DNA from: Salinisphaera orenii subsp. halophila YIM 95161
GTDB lineage: Bacteria; Pseudomonadota; Gammaproteobacteria; Nevskiales; Salinisphaeraceae
Direction: 5' to 3'
DNA length: 58,634 bases
Assembly (NCBI RefSeq): GCF_003732545.1
Contig: NZ_AYKF01000065.1
Location: 1 to 58,634, forward strand
Part shown: positions 1 through 8,913 of the stretch, one piece after another
Position numbering within the stretch: the first letter of the stretch is position 1
Layout of the letters: each line of letters opens with the position of its first letter
Translations under genes and position numbers: made by a program
Notes under the pieces: model-generated
What the model was told of the DNA's origin: nothing
The model's database searches: none
Seen by the model: the letters and a program-made list of their open reading frames with translations, nothing else

Positions 1-53
1 GGGCGTTATGCTGTTGGTCCCATGCGTTTCGAAATACGGCTCGGAATATCGCG

Positions 54-254
54 ATGTCGAAGACGCTGATCATCGTCGGCCTGCTGGTCGTGGCCGTGGG
101 CCTGCTGTGGCCGTGGCTCGGGCGCCTGCCGCTGGGCCAGCTGCCGGGCGATATCGTCATCCGCCGGGAGCACTCGACCTTCTACTTCCCGATCACCACC
201 ATGGTGCTGGTCAGCGCGGTGATCTCGCTGCTGCTGTGGCTGTTCGGCCGTTAG
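54..254 (+). CDS. DUF2905 family small membrane protein
   Basis: The product is 66 residues with two hydrophobic segments (about residues 4-22 and 46-63) joined by a short polar loop containing LPGDIVIRRE, the pattern of the DUF2905 family of small inner-membrane proteins. The family has no established biochemical role. In other genomes it often lies near ruvB and queA; here it stands at the left edge and queA is 21 kb away, so the context is uninformative. ATG start; no strong ribosome site is visible. Confidence 0.8.
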   Translation: MSKTLIIVGLLVVAVGLLWPWLGRLPLGQLPGDIVIRREHSTFYFPITTMVLVSAVISLLLWLFGR

Positions 255-372
255 CGGCGGGCGAGGCGGATGGCGCCTGCGGAGAGCCGGCGCGCCGACG
301 GCCGCAGCCATGTCGATAACGGCGCAGGGCCGCGTCGTCGCCCGGCCCGGGTGACGCGTCGGTGCGCCGTAT

Positions 373-861
373 TCACTCCGGCGTTTCGTGGCCGTGGCAG
401 CGCCGGTGCAGGGCGTGCACGGCCGGGGCGAGCGTCGGATCCGGCCCGTCGACGGCCACGCCCGGCGCGATCTCGTTGATCGGCAGCGGGCGTACGGGCG
501 GGCGCGCGACGCCCAGGGCGTCGAGCCACGCGACGAGCTGGGCCGCGGAACTGGCGTAGACGATCCGGCCCAGACCGACCCAAGCGTGGGCGGCCGCGCA
601 CATCGGGCAGTGTTCGCCGGAGGTGTAGACGGTGGCGCCCGCGCGCGTCTCGATATTTATATGCGCCGCCGCCCAGCGGGCCAGGGCGAATTCGGGATGG
701 CGCGTGGCGTCGCCGCCGGCGATGCGGTTGCGATCCTCGGCGCGCACGGCGCCGCTGGCATCCACCAGCACCGAGCCGAAGGGCTCGTCGCCGGCGGCGA
801 CCGCCTCGGCGGCCAGCGCCACGCAGCGCTGCAGATGGTGGCGGTCGGTGGCGTCGATCAT
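373..861 (-). CDS. Zinc-dependent nucleoside/cytidine deaminase family protein
   Basis: This 162-residue protein carries the deaminase zinc site: HPE at residues 55-57 (the family usually has H-A/P-E) and Cys85-Pro-Met-Cys88. The order fits the CMP/dCMP and guanine deaminase family, which hydrolyses an exocyclic amino group on a base or nucleoside. The substrate cannot be read from sequence; a guanine deaminase-like role is as likely as any other. I chose the ATG at 861 because the longer in-frame start at 885 is a GTG that sits on a possible -10 box. It lies downstream of the tautomerase gene on the same strand. Confidence 0.78.
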   Translation of the reverse strand: MIDATDRHHLQRCVALAAEAVAAGDEPFGSVLVDASGAVRAEDRNRIAGGDATRHPEFALARWAAAHINIETRAGATVYTSGEHCPMCAAAHAWVGLGRIVYASSAAQLVAWLDALGVARPPVRPLPINEIAPGVAVDGPDPTLAPAVHALHRRCHGHETPE

Positions 862-922
862 GCGGGTCCGGGCCGGTGTGGCCACGTTACGATAGCGTCG
901 TCACGCGAGCGCTGCAGCCGCT

Positions 923-1312
923 TCATTTCCCGGGCGGCGACCACTCGGGGCTGGTGCCGCCGAGGGCCGGATGCACCATTTCGTCGCCGGCGTGCTGGGT
1001 GAACTCGACGTTGACGCGCATCGGATCCAGGCCGAGCGTGTCGGCGCAGACGGCGATCAGGCATTCGGCCAGGGCCAGGCGCTGCTCGGCCGGCCGTCCG
1101 CGCCGGATGTCGCACATCAACATCGATACCGGAGCCGGCTCGCCGTCGATCATCCGCCAGATGCCGCCCTCGCCGGCTTCGCGCACCGCGACCGTGATAC
1201 GGCGGATGTCCGCGTCCATGCGCTCGGCATAGGCGCTGGCCAGGCGAGCGGCCAGTTCGCGTTTTTTCGCCGCCGGATGGCGGCCGTTCACATCCAGTTG
1301 CAGATACGGCAT
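923..1312 (-). CDS. Tautomerase family protein
   Basis: The 129-residue protein begins Met-Pro-Tyr-Leu, so removal of Met would expose the N-terminal proline that acts as the general base in 4-oxalocrotonate tautomerase and MIF-type enzymes. The length and the C-terminal sequence (NVEFTQHAGDEMVHP, residues about 101-115) fit the longer tautomerase_2-like or MIF-like branch better than the 60-residue 4-OT enzymes. It is 21 bp after the MFS transporter gene and reads the same way, so cotranscription is likely. Substrate unknown. Confidence 0.72.
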   Translation of the reverse strand: MPYLQLDVNGRHPAAKKRELAARLASAYAERMDADIRRITVAVREAGEGGIWRMIDGEPAPVSMLMCDIRRGRPAEQRLALAECLIAVCADTLGLDPMRVNVEFTQHAGDEMVHPALGGTSPEWSPPGK

Positions 1313-1333
1313 TTGGCTCCCGGTTCGAGGCGG

Positions 1334-2545
1334 TCAGTCGGCGCGGGCCGCGCTTGCCAGCGGCGTGTCGCGGATCGGCCAGTGCAGCGCGGCCGCGATC
1401 AGCGCCAGCGCGAGCGAGGCCAGCCACGCCTGATCGTAGTCGCCGGTGACCGTGTAGGACCAGCCGGCCGCCCAGGCGCCGAAGAAGCTGCCGAACTGGT
1501 GCGACATGAACACCACCCCGAACAGCAGCGACAGATTGCGCATGCCGAAGATCTCGCCGACCAGGCCGCTGGTCAGCGGCACGGTGCCGAGCCAGAGAAA
1601 GCCGATGGCCGCGGCGAACAGCAGCGCGCTGGTGGCACCGAGCGGCGCCAGCAGGAACAGCGCGATCACCGCGGCCCGGGCCACATACAGCCAGGCGAGC
1701 ACATGCTTCTTGCGGTAGCGATCGCCGCAGTAGCCGAAGAAGTAGGAGCCGAAGACGTTGAACAGCCCGATCACCGCCAGTGCGGCGGCGCCGATGACGG
1801 CGTCGACGCCGCGATCCGACAGATAGGCCGGCAGATGGGTCGACAGAAAGGCGATATGAAAGCCGCAGACGAAAAAGCCCGCGTTCAGCAGCCAGAAGCC
1901 GCTGTGTCCCGCCGCCGCGCGCAGGCCGAAGCCGGCGCCCGGTGCGGCCGCGTCGGGTGCGGCCGCGCGGCCGGTGACGCCGCGCGCCAGCACGACCACG
2001 AGCAGCATCAGGCCGGCGAGCACGTAGAGCGTGGCGCGCCAGCCCAGCCCTTCGATGAGCGTCTGGACGACAGGCACTACCAGACACTGACCGACCGAGC
2101 CGCCCGCGGTGACGATGCCGAAGGCGCGTCCGCGTCGCTCGGCGGGCACCACGCGGCCCACCGCGCCGAGGATGACCACGAACGTGGTGCCGGCCAGCGC
2201 CAGTCCCACCAGCACCCCCAGCGATACGTTGACGCCGGCCGCACTGCCTGCCGTCGCGGTCGCGGCCAGGCCGGCGGCATAGACCAGCCCGCCGGCGGCG
2301 ATGGTGCGGCCGGCGCCGTAGCGGTCGGCCAGCGCGCCCACGCTCGGCTGGACCAGCCCGAACAGCAGATTCTGGATCGCGATGGCGAGCCCGAAGGCGG
2401 CGCGGTCCACGCCCACGTCCTGGGCCATGGGCACCATGAACAGGCCGAAGGCCTGGCGCGCGCCCATCGACAGCGTCACGATCGTGGCGCCGCAGGCGAC
2501 CAGCAGCCAGGGCGAGGCTCGCCGCCCGATGCCGGGCACCATCAT
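1334..2545 (-). CDS. MFS transporter
   Basis: A 403-residue protein with about twelve hydrophobic segments and the usual major-facilitator layout: the loop after segment 2 contains GALADRYGAGR (about residues 70-80), a version of the family's G-x-x-x-D-R/K motif. The middle loop (residues about 190-210) is Ala/Gly rich. It is probably a proton-coupled importer or exporter in the inner membrane. The N-terminal half (ARQAFGLFMVPMAQDVG) resembles carboxylate-type MFS carriers, but the substrate cannot be called. The tautomerase gene follows closely. Confidence 0.85.
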   Translation of the reverse strand: MMVPGIGRRASPWLLVACGATIVTLSMGARQAFGLFMVPMAQDVGVDRAAFGLAIAIQNLLFGLVQPSVGALADRYGAGRTIAAGGLVYAAGLAATATAGSAAGVNVSLGVLVGLALAGTTFVVILGAVGRVVPAERRGRAFGIVTAGGSVGQCLVVPVVQTLIEGLGWRATLYVLAGLMLLVVVLARGVTGRAAAPDAAAPGAGFGLRAAAGHSGFWLLNAGFFVCGFHIAFLSTHLPAYLSDRGVDAVIGAAALAVIGLFNVFGSYFFGYCGDRYRKKHVLAWLYVARAAVIALFLLAPLGATSALLFAAAIGFLWLGTVPLTSGLVGEIFGMRNLSLLFGVVFMSHQFGSFFGAWAAGWSYTVTGDYDQAWLASLALALIAAALHWPIRDTPLASAARAD

Positions 2546-2744
2546 GCCGGCATCGCCCGCAGTGCCGATGTCTCGGCCGCCGTGGCCGATCCGGTCCGTC
2601 GCCGGCCGGCCGGGTCGGCGCGCGGTATTCCCGGTGTGGCCTGGAAGGCCCGCGCCAGGTCGCCCTCGATACTCACGCCCTGCATCGCGACCGGCCGTTG
2701 CGCGCCGCCGCGGGTATGCCGGTATCGGGGTGCGCGGGGGGCCG

Positions 2745-3815
2745 TCAGCGCCGTGTCCAATGCGCCTCCAGATCGGCGGCCAGACGCGCGACCAGCGCCC
2801 CGGCGCTCTCGGCGCGCGCCATGCCGGCGGCCTGGCCGGCCCACAGCGACATGAACTCCGGCCGGTCGCGGGCGCCGGCCGTGGCGCGGATGTCCTTGGT
2901 CCAGGCGTTCTGGACCGGATAGTCCGGCAGCTCGTGCTCGAATGGGCCGAGCGTGTCGATGAAGCGATTGCGCAGCCCGCGCGCCGGCTTGCCCGAGAAT
3001 GCCCGGGTGACGGCGGTCGGGGTGTCGCCGGCGACGAGCACGGCCTGCTTGTGGGCGGGTTTCGCGCCGCTCTCGTCGCAGGCCAGAAAAGCGCTGCCCA
3101 TCTGCACCGCCTCGGCGCCCAGTATGCGGGCGGCGGCCATGCCGCGGCCGTCCATGATGCCGCCGGAGGCGATCACCGGGACCGAGACCGCGTCGACCAC
3201 CTGCGGCACCAGCGCCATCGTCCCGACGAGCCCGTCCGCGGCGTCGCCGAGGAAGGTGCCGCGATGACCGCCGGCCTCGGCGCCCTGGGCCACGATCATG
3301 TCGACGCCCGTGGCCTCGAGATGCCGCGCCTCGACGACGGTGGTGGCGGTGCCGACGACGCAGGTGCCGGCAGCCTGCAGACGCTGAATGCGCGCGGCGT
3401 CGAGTGCCCCAAACGTGAAGCTGAACACGGGCACGCCCGCCTCGATCACGGCCTCGAACTGATCCTCGAAGTCGGGCGCGTAGCGGGCGGGCGTGTCCGG
3501 GCGCGACAGGCCGAGTTCGGCGCGGAATGCGTCGAGATGGCCGTTGGCCCGGTCGATCCGTGCGGCATCGGCAGTGAACGGCTGCGGGATGAACAGATTC
3601 ACCGCGAACGGGCGGGCCGTGCGCGCCCGGGTCTCGGCGATGGCCTCTGTCACGGCCGCCGGGCTCAGATAGCCGGCGCCGATCGACCCCAGGCCGCCGG
3701 CCTCGGCGACGGCGGCGACGAGTGCGGGCGTGGTGGTCCCGCCCGCCATCGGCGCCTGGATGATGGGATGGGCGATGCCCAGGATGTCGGTCACACGGCT
3801 GGCGCTCGCTGTCAT
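2745..3815 (-). CDS. Nitronate monooxygenase (2-nitropropane dioxygenase family)
   Basis: This 356-residue TIM-barrel flavoprotein starts with the family signature (HPIIQAPMAGG, about residues 16-26) and carries EAGGHRG around His184, the expected catalytic histidine, followed by the FMN phosphate-binding run ASGGIMDGRGMAAA (about residues 216-230) and the typical GAEAVQMGSAFL. The family oxidises alkyl nitronates with FMN and O2, which detoxifies propionate-3-nitronate and nitroalkanes; some members are enoyl-ACP reductases (FabK). Length and motifs favour the monooxygenase class. It shares its orientation with the MFS gene but is separated by 199 bp. Confidence 0.85.
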   Translation of the reverse strand: MTASASRVTDILGIAHPIIQAPMAGGTTTPALVAAVAEAGGLGSIGAGYLSPAAVTEAIAETRARTARPFAVNLFIPQPFTADAARIDRANGHLDAFRAELGLSRPDTPARYAPDFEDQFEAVIEAGVPVFSFTFGALDAARIQRLQAAGTCVVGTATTVVEARHLEATGVDMIVAQGAEAGGHRGTFLGDAADGLVGTMALVPQVVDAVSVPVIASGGIMDGRGMAAARILGAEAVQMGSAFLACDESGAKPAHKQAVLVAGDTPTAVTRAFSGKPARGLRNRFIDTLGPFEHELPDYPVQNAWTKDIRATAGARDRPEFMSLWAGQAAGMARAESAGALVARLAADLEAHWTRR

Positions 3816-3866
3816 GCGGGTCTCGAACGTTGAATCGGCGCCCCGGATGATCGCGCCTCGGCGCCC

Positions 3867-4421
3867 TCAGCGCCAGTGCACGACCAGTCCGCCCGCCGCG
3901 CCGGCGACCGGGTCCGACGCCGGTACGCCCAGCGCCGCGATGCGCGCCCGCGCCGCGGCGGGCTCGGTCTCGCCCGGCCGGCAGAGGTCCCAGTCCTGCT
4001 GATCCGGCGGATAGGCCGCGGCGAGACCGAAGTCGGCCGTGGCGGACAGCCGACAATGGCCGGTGCCGGCGGGCAGGATCAGCACATCGCCGGCAGCGAG
4101 GTCGACGACGCGCCCGGCCTCGCCACCGAGCACCAGCCGGGCCGCGCCGGCGTGGACCGCCAGCGCTTCGTGCGAGACCGAATGATAATGGTGGAAGTCG
4201 AAGACACCGCCACGCCATTGCGGCGGCCAGCCGTTGGCGGCGAAAAGCCGCTCGAAGCCCGCGGGATCGACGGCGCGGGCGGCGCCGGACCGGTAGTGCA
4301 GGACCGGCCAGCGGCCGTTCGGGGTCCGCCCGTCATCGTCGAGCCGATAGGTCGCCGGTTCGGGCGGCTGCGCGCCGAATACAGCGGCGTTCGGCGCCGT
4401 CGAGTGAGGTTGTCGCGGCAT
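3867..4421 (-). CDS. Cupin-fold protein (YjlB-like)
   Basis: The 184-residue soluble protein has a cupin signature: FHHYHSVSHEAL (about residues 76-87) contributes the metal-ligand histidines and glutamate of motif 1, and AAGDVLILPAGTGHCRLS (about residues 108-125) is motif 2. YjlB-like cupins are small metal-binding proteins with no assigned reaction. It lies 51 bp upstream of the nitronate monooxygenase gene on the same strand, so the two may be coexpressed. Confidence 0.75.
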   Translation of the reverse strand: MPRQPHSTAPNAAVFGAQPPEPATYRLDDDGRTPNGRWPVLHYRSGAARAVDPAGFERLFAANGWPPQWRGGVFDFHHYHSVSHEALAVHAGAARLVLGGEAGRVVDLAAGDVLILPAGTGHCRLSATADFGLAAAYPPDQQDWDLCRPGETEPAAARARIAALGVPASDPVAGAAGGLVVHWR

Positions 4422-4753
4422 GGCGAGATGGCTTCAAGGCGATGGGGTCGAGCCTGCCGCAGACGTGACCGCCGGTACAGCCCCGCGGCCGGCTGGTGGG
4501 CCGGGCTCGAAGTGCGGCCACGTCGGCGGCCGTCGCCATGCCGCCCGTCGGCCCGGCGTAGCGGCTTGCCCTGATCCGCTGCGCCGCGAGCGCTGCATGC
4601 GCCGCCGGGCGCGGTGATTGGCCGATCGGGCGCCGATACAACGGCACGTGGACTCACCGGAACGTCGCATGCGAAACGCGCGGGGCTCGGATAGTATGAA
4701 TGCCGACAACGTCGCGAGGGGCGTCGCGCCGCCAAGGCCGACGGGCGAGTCGA
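4422..4753. other. Divergent intergenic region
   Basis: About 330 bp separate the cupin gene and the diguanylate cyclase gene. I see no convincing gene on either strand. A TAGTAT hexamer at 4692-4697 could be a -10 box for the rightward gene; if so, transcription begins near 4704, which argues against the ATG at 4700 as the start of that gene. No clear -35 box is visible. Confidence 0.4.
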
Positions 4754-5953
4754 ATGGGCCAGGAACAGGCGACGCCGATGGATCGGCAGGGGCATGGTTG
4801 GTCCCGGGCGCTGCGCGTGCTGCTCCAGGCCGTGCATTCGCCGGAATATCTCGACGCCAAGGCCCGGGATTTCGGCGCCTTCACGCTCTGGGCCCTGCTC
4901 ATCACCGCCGTGTTCGTGCTGGGCATGATCCCCTGGGACTATGCGATCGACGCGACGCGCGCCTGGCACGTCGTCTGGCTGCGCGTGATGCAGTGCGGCG
5001 CGCTGCTGTTCTGGGCGATCGCCAGCGTCCGGTATGTGCACGGCCGCGCCGCGCGCATCGCCGCGCTGGCCGCGCCGCTGTTCATCGAGGCCACCTTCAT
5101 GGTCGTCCTCGACCGCCTCGACGGCGGCACCTCGTACGGCATGGGCGGCTTCCTGTATTTCTTCATCTTCGCGCCGTTTCTGCTGCTGGCGCAGCCGCTG
5201 GGGCTCGCCGCGCTGGTGCTGACGGCGATCACCGTGTTCCCGCCGCTGGCGGCGTGGTTCGGGCTGCAGACCGGACTCGACTGGTGGATCTATGCCGCCT
5301 ACATGGGCACCGGGTTCGTGCCGGTGCTCGCGATCCGGCTGCTGCTCGAGGTCATGTACTGGCACGTGTTCCGCTATCGGCGCGAGGTCGAGCACCAGGC
5401 CCTGACCGACGGTCTCACGCGGCTGCCCAATCGCCGCCAGTTCCTCGCCGCGGGGATGCGCAGCCTCGACTCGCACGGCGAGAGCGGCCAGCCGGCGAGC
5501 CTGTTGTTCATCGACATCGACCGCTTCAAGGGCATCAACGACACCCACGGCCATCGCACCGGCGACGCCGCCATCTGCCACGTGGCCCATGCGCTGCGTG
5601 CCCTGTGCCGCGAGGAGGATCTGATGGCGCGCTATGGCGGCGAGGAGTTTCTGGTGCTGCTGCCACGCACCGGTCCGGCGGCCGCGGCCGAGATCGCCGA
5701 GCGCCTGCGCAGCGCGGTCGTCGCCGCGCCGTTTCCAATGCCGGATGCGCGCGCCTCGCCGCTGGGGCTGACCGTCAGCATCGGCATCGCCAGTTACGAT
5801 CCCCACGACCTCGGCGATCTGACCGATATCGATCGGCTCATCCATGCCGCGGATCGGGCGGTCTATGTCGCCAAGCGCGGCGGCCGCAATCGGGTCGTCA
5901 GCGTCGGCGACGGGCCGGCGCCGGACGATGTGTCGGCTCAAGGCCGATCGTAG
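4754..5953 (+). CDS. Membrane-anchored diguanylate cyclase (GGDEF)
   Basis: This 399-residue protein has an N-terminal half with about six membrane segments (residues about 30-205) and a C-terminal GGDEF domain that makes the second messenger c-di-GMP from two GTP. The active-site loop is GGEEF (residues 295-299), and an RxxD inhibitory site (REED, residues 286-289) precedes it by five residues, so product feedback inhibition is expected. No EAL domain follows. The membrane part looks like an uncharacterised sensor. Upstream in-frame ATGs exist at 4700 and a later one at 4778; 4754 is a compromise based on the -10-like box at 4692. Confidence 0.88.
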   Translation: MGQEQATPMDRQGHGWSRALRVLLQAVHSPEYLDAKARDFGAFTLWALLITAVFVLGMIPWDYAIDATRAWHVVWLRVMQCGALLFWAIASVRYVHGRAARIAALAAPLFIEATFMVVLDRLDGGTSYGMGGFLYFFIFAPFLLLAQPLGLAALVLTAITVFPPLAAWFGLQTGLDWWIYAAYMGTGFVPVLAIRLLLEVMYWHVFRYRREVEHQALTDGLTRLPNRRQFLAAGMRSLDSHGESGQPASLLFIDIDRFKGINDTHGHRTGDAAICHVAHALRALCREEDLMARYGGEEFLVLLPRTGPAAAAEIAERLRSAVVAAPFPMPDARASPLGLTVSIGIASYDPHDLGDLTDIDRLIHAADRAVYVAKRGGRNRVVSVGDGPAPDDVSAQGRS

Positions 5954-6319
5954 CACTCGGGTGCGGGCGCCGCGCCGAAGGGCGGCGTGATCCGTGAACG
6001 GTAGTAAACGGGGCCCGTGGACGCCGCCACCCCGCGCAGGGATGCAGCGAATCGTCGGCGTTCGAACGCCCGTTAGCGCCAGCGCCAGCGCCAGCGCCAG
6101 CGGCCTGGCTTGAGGTGCGCCTGCCGGGCGTGGATGAGCGCTGTCCGGGCCCGGCCCGCCGCGATCATTCGCGGCCGACGTTTGCCAATTCGCGGCACGC
6201 GCCGCCGCGAGCGCTGACGCGCATGCCCGGCCCTCGTGCCCGTATCGACGGGCGCCAACGGTGCACGCATGCCACGCCACGCCACGCCGACACGCCGGGC
6301 CCGGCCGCGCGGCGAGCGC
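5954..6319. other. Gene-free stretch with short tandem repeats
   Basis: No credible gene lies in these 366 bp on either strand. The region contains four exact copies of the hexamer AGCGCC (6075-6098) plus a partial fifth, a palindrome CGTTCGAACG at 6059-6068, and a small GCCAC pentamer run near 6265-6281. It lies between convergent genes, yet I see no hairpin followed by a T run. Confidence 0.5.
6075..6102. repeat. Hexamer tandem repeat (AGCGCC)x4.7
   Basis: Perfect direct repeats of AGCGCC run from 6075 to 6098 with a partial AGCG copy after them. It lies in the non-coding gap after the diguanylate cyclase gene. Such short arrays can vary in copy number by slippage, but nothing here shows a phase-variation role. 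Confidence 0.75.
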
Positions 6320-6763
6320 TCAGCCGTCGTTCGCCGCGGTCAGATCCAGCGATGAATAGACCGGCCCGGTCATGGGCTCGCTGACCGTCAGCTCGCCGCG
6401 GGTCCACAGCGTGTCGCCGTCACCGTCGGCCACGGTGGCGCTGAGCGCGTACTGGCGGCCGTCTTCGAGTTTGCTGCCGTCCACGGTCAGCTCGTAGGAC
6501 ACCGGGCCTTCAGTGACCGAACCGAGCGCCTTTTCCGCCACGAGCTCGGGATCGCTGTAATCGCCGCTGACCTGCACCAGCGCGACGCGTGCGGTCCCGT
6601 CGTCCGGCCACTCGGCTTGCGCTGGGGCCTCGAGTTCACCGGTGAACATGGCCTGCTGGCTGTCGTCCAGCGCGAACGCGGCGCCCGCACTGGCGAGGGC
6701 GATGAGTCCGGCGCCGGCGGCCGCGAGCGTCGATTTCGGGGCGAAGCGGGGATGGTGTGGCAT
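6320..6763 (-). CDS. Secreted protein of unknown function
   Basis: A 147-residue protein starting MPHHPRFAPKS. A basic N-terminus and a hydrophobic stretch (residues about 12-30, ending ASAGAAFALDD) form a Sec signal peptide with likely cleavage after AFA or near it. The mature part reads like a single beta-sandwich domain with alternating strands (ARVALVQVSGDYSD, VSYELTVDGSKLEDG, YALSATVADGDGDTLWTRGEL). The start at 6763 is preferred over 6868 because it places the signal peptide at the N-terminus and leaves a 103-bp divergent promoter gap. I do not recognise the family. Confidence 0.6.
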   Translation of the reverse strand: MPHHPRFAPKSTLAAAGAGLIALASAGAAFALDDSQQAMFTGELEAPAQAEWPDDGTARVALVQVSGDYSDPELVAEKALGSVTEGPVSYELTVDGSKLEDGRQYALSATVADGDGDTLWTRGELTVSEPMTGPVYSSLDLTAANDG

Positions 6764-6866
6764 CTCTCCTCCCGGTTGTCGATTGGGTCTGGTTTCTGCG
6801 CCGGGCGCGCTCCGGCACCTGTTCCGGGACGTTGCAATCGGGCCGCGGCCGTGGTCGATTGGGGGC

Positions 6867-7310
6867 ATGAGCGAACCGTTTCGTTACCGTTTCCGTGTGC
6901 GCTACAACGAGTGCGACGCCCAGCGCGTGGTCTTCAACGCGCGTTACGCCGACTACGTCGACCTGGCCATGACCGAGTTCATGCGCGCGCTGGGCTGCGG
7001 CTATACCGAGCTGCTCGCCCGCGGCCTGGACAATCAGGTGGTAAGGCTGACACTGGACTGGCGTGCGCCGGCGCGCTTCGACGAGGTGCTCGAGGCCCGG
7101 GTCACGGTCGCGCGTCTCGGCCGAACCTCGTTCGAGCTCGGCCACGAGATCGTGCATGCGGATGATCGCCGCACGCTGTGTACCGCCACCGCGGTCTACG
7201 TGCTCATGACCACCGATCCCTTCGCCAAGACGCCGCTGCCCGAGGATCTGCGGACCGCGCTCGCCGGCGGCGCCCGGGATCGGGTGATCGACCAGAGCGG
7301 CCGCGGCTGA
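6867..7310 (+). CDS. Acyl-CoA thioesterase, 4-hydroxybenzoyl-CoA type
   Basis: A 147-residue single hotdog-fold protein. The segment VRYNECDAQRVVFNARYADYVDLAMTEF (split: residues about 11-38) matches the 4-HBT family signature, in which an aspartate after the Y-x-E-x-D-x region acts in thioester hydrolysis. Members cleave short or aromatic acyl-CoAs in the cytoplasm. ATG at 6867 aligns with the usual N-terminus of the family. The gene is divergent from the secreted protein and upstream of the broken patatin gene. Confidence 0.82.
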   Translation: MSEPFRYRFRVRYNECDAQRVVFNARYADYVDLAMTEFMRALGCGYTELLARGLDNQVVRLTLDWRAPARFDEVLEARVTVARLGRTSFELGHEIVHADDRRTLCTATAVYVLMTTDPFAKTPLPEDLRTALAGGARDRVIDQSGRG

Positions 7311-7452
7311 CCCGCACGGGCTCGGCTGCGGCGTGGTGTCGTCGCGGACTGGCATTCAAATTGCTTTTCGATCCGGCAGGTCAGACCAGCGCGGGACACG
7401 AAGCGATGATGCGAAGAGCGACATCCGGCCGGGATGCGGCGCTGCCGGGGCG

Positions 7453-8718
7453 ATGAGCCGTACTGCCGCCACGCGCCTGGCCATGCGGCCGCCGAACATG
7501 ACCGCGCTGGCGTTGACCGCGGGCGGTTCGCGCGGGGCCTATCAGGCCGGCGTGCTCCAGCGCATCGGCGAGATTCCGTCGCTGGCCGAAGGGCCGGCGC
7601 CGTTCGACATCATCACCGGCGCCTCGGCCGGGGCGATCAACGGCGCCGCGCTGGCCGGCTATTCCGCGCGGCTGCAGTACGGCACCGCCCGTCTGGCCGG
7701 GCTGTGGGCGGGGCTGACCGCGGATCGGGTCTATCGCACCGGCCTGAGCGCGATGGCACGCAACGCCCTGCGTTTCGCCGGCGACGCGGCCCTCGGGCGG
7801 CTGCTGGGCGGTGGCCGCGTCCAGGCCCTGCTCGATGCGGCGCCGCTGCGCGAGCTGCTCGCGCGCGAACTGCCCCTGGCCGGCATCGGCCAGGCCGTCG
7901 CTCAGCGGCGGCTGTACGCGCTGGCGGTGACCGCGACCGGCTATCACTCCGGCAAGTCGTACACCTTCATCCAGGGTCGGCCCGGGCATCCGCTCTGAGA
8001 GAAGAGCCGGCGCATCGCCCTGCCGTCCACGATCGGCGTCGACCATGTCTGCGCCTCGGCGGCGATACCGCTGGTGTTTCCGCCGGTGGCGCTGGCCACC
8101 GGGAATGCGTCGGCGTGGTTCGGCGACGGCGCCATGCGCCTGACCAACCCCCTGAGCCCGGCGATCCGGCTGGGGGCGAAGCGCGTGCTGGCCATCGGCA
8201 TCCGTTGCCCGGACAGCGCCCGCGCGCTCACCGACGCCGAGTTCGCCCATGCCTCGGCTTCGGCCGCCTGTCTGCCGCCGCGGCCGCCGCTGGCCCAGAT
8301 CTGCGGCACCTTCCTGAACGCGCTGTTTCTGGATCATCTGGACGCCGACATCGATCATCTCGAACGCATGAACGACCTGGTCGCCGCCTACGGCCGCGGC
8401 GCCGACGCCGGGCCGCCCAAGCACACCGTCGCCGAGCCGATGCGCGTCGTCCATCCGCTGGTGATCTCGCCCTCCGAGGATCTGGCGGTGATCGCCGCCG
8501 ATCTGGCCGATCGCATCCCGGCGTCGGTGCGCTTTCTGCTGGAGACGCTGGGCACGCCGGACGCGCGTAGTGCGGATCTGGCCAGCTATCTGCTGTTCGA
8601 CCCGGCCTATACCCGCGCGCTCATCGACATCGGCTATCGTGATGCCGATGCCCGTATCGACGAGATCGAGGCCTTCCTGCGCGGCGAGACCGCCGACGCC
8701 GCCGCGGTGGCGCGTTAG
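7453..8718 (+). pseudogene. Patatin-like phospholipase interrupted by an in-frame TGA
   Basis: Two stretches in the same reading frame together make one patatin-like lipid acyl hydrolase of about 421 residues. The first half holds the oxyanion-loop glycines (LTAGGSRGAYQAGVL) and the nucleophile elbow GASAG; the second half holds the catalytic DGA (WFGDGAMRLTNP). Between them, codon 182 is TGA (7996-7998); the frame on both sides is otherwise intact and patatin-like (FIQGRPGHPL, stop, EKSRRIALPSTI). A single G-to-A change from TGG (Trp) explains it. Termination there would remove the catalytic aspartate. Start chosen at 7453; in-frame ATGs at 7483 and 7498 are alternatives. It may be a true pseudogene, a sequencing error, or (less likely) readthrough. 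Confidence 0.82.
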
Positions 8719-8913
8719 CGCCCCGGTCGTCGGCCCGCGCGCGCTGTACGAGACCGCCCGGGTGGGTCGCCGGATACGGCGGGCGCCGTGACGGTCGGAT
8801 GTCTCGATCGCGCGGATTTGCGGGCCTACGGAAGGCAACGTCGTGCGCGGCGATCGGCGCGAACGCAGTCTGCGTTCCGCTCGGGCCGTACGCCCGATCG
8901 ACGGGTCTGGCGC

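Noticed and set aside
971-2854. A 627-codon rightward open frame over the tautomerase and MFS genes
   Set aside because: It overlaps two well-supported leftward genes and its translation is Arg/Gln/Ala/Gly-rich with no domain, typical of a shadow frame.
6059-6102. Palindrome plus hexamer array as a possible mobile-element end
   Set aside because: There are no matching terminal repeats, target duplications or transposase remnants nearby; it is more likely simple slippage.
7996-7998. Selenocysteine insertion at the patatin TGA
   Set aside because: Patatins are not known selenoproteins, the position is probably Trp in relatives, and I see no clear SECIS-type stem-loop directly after the codon.
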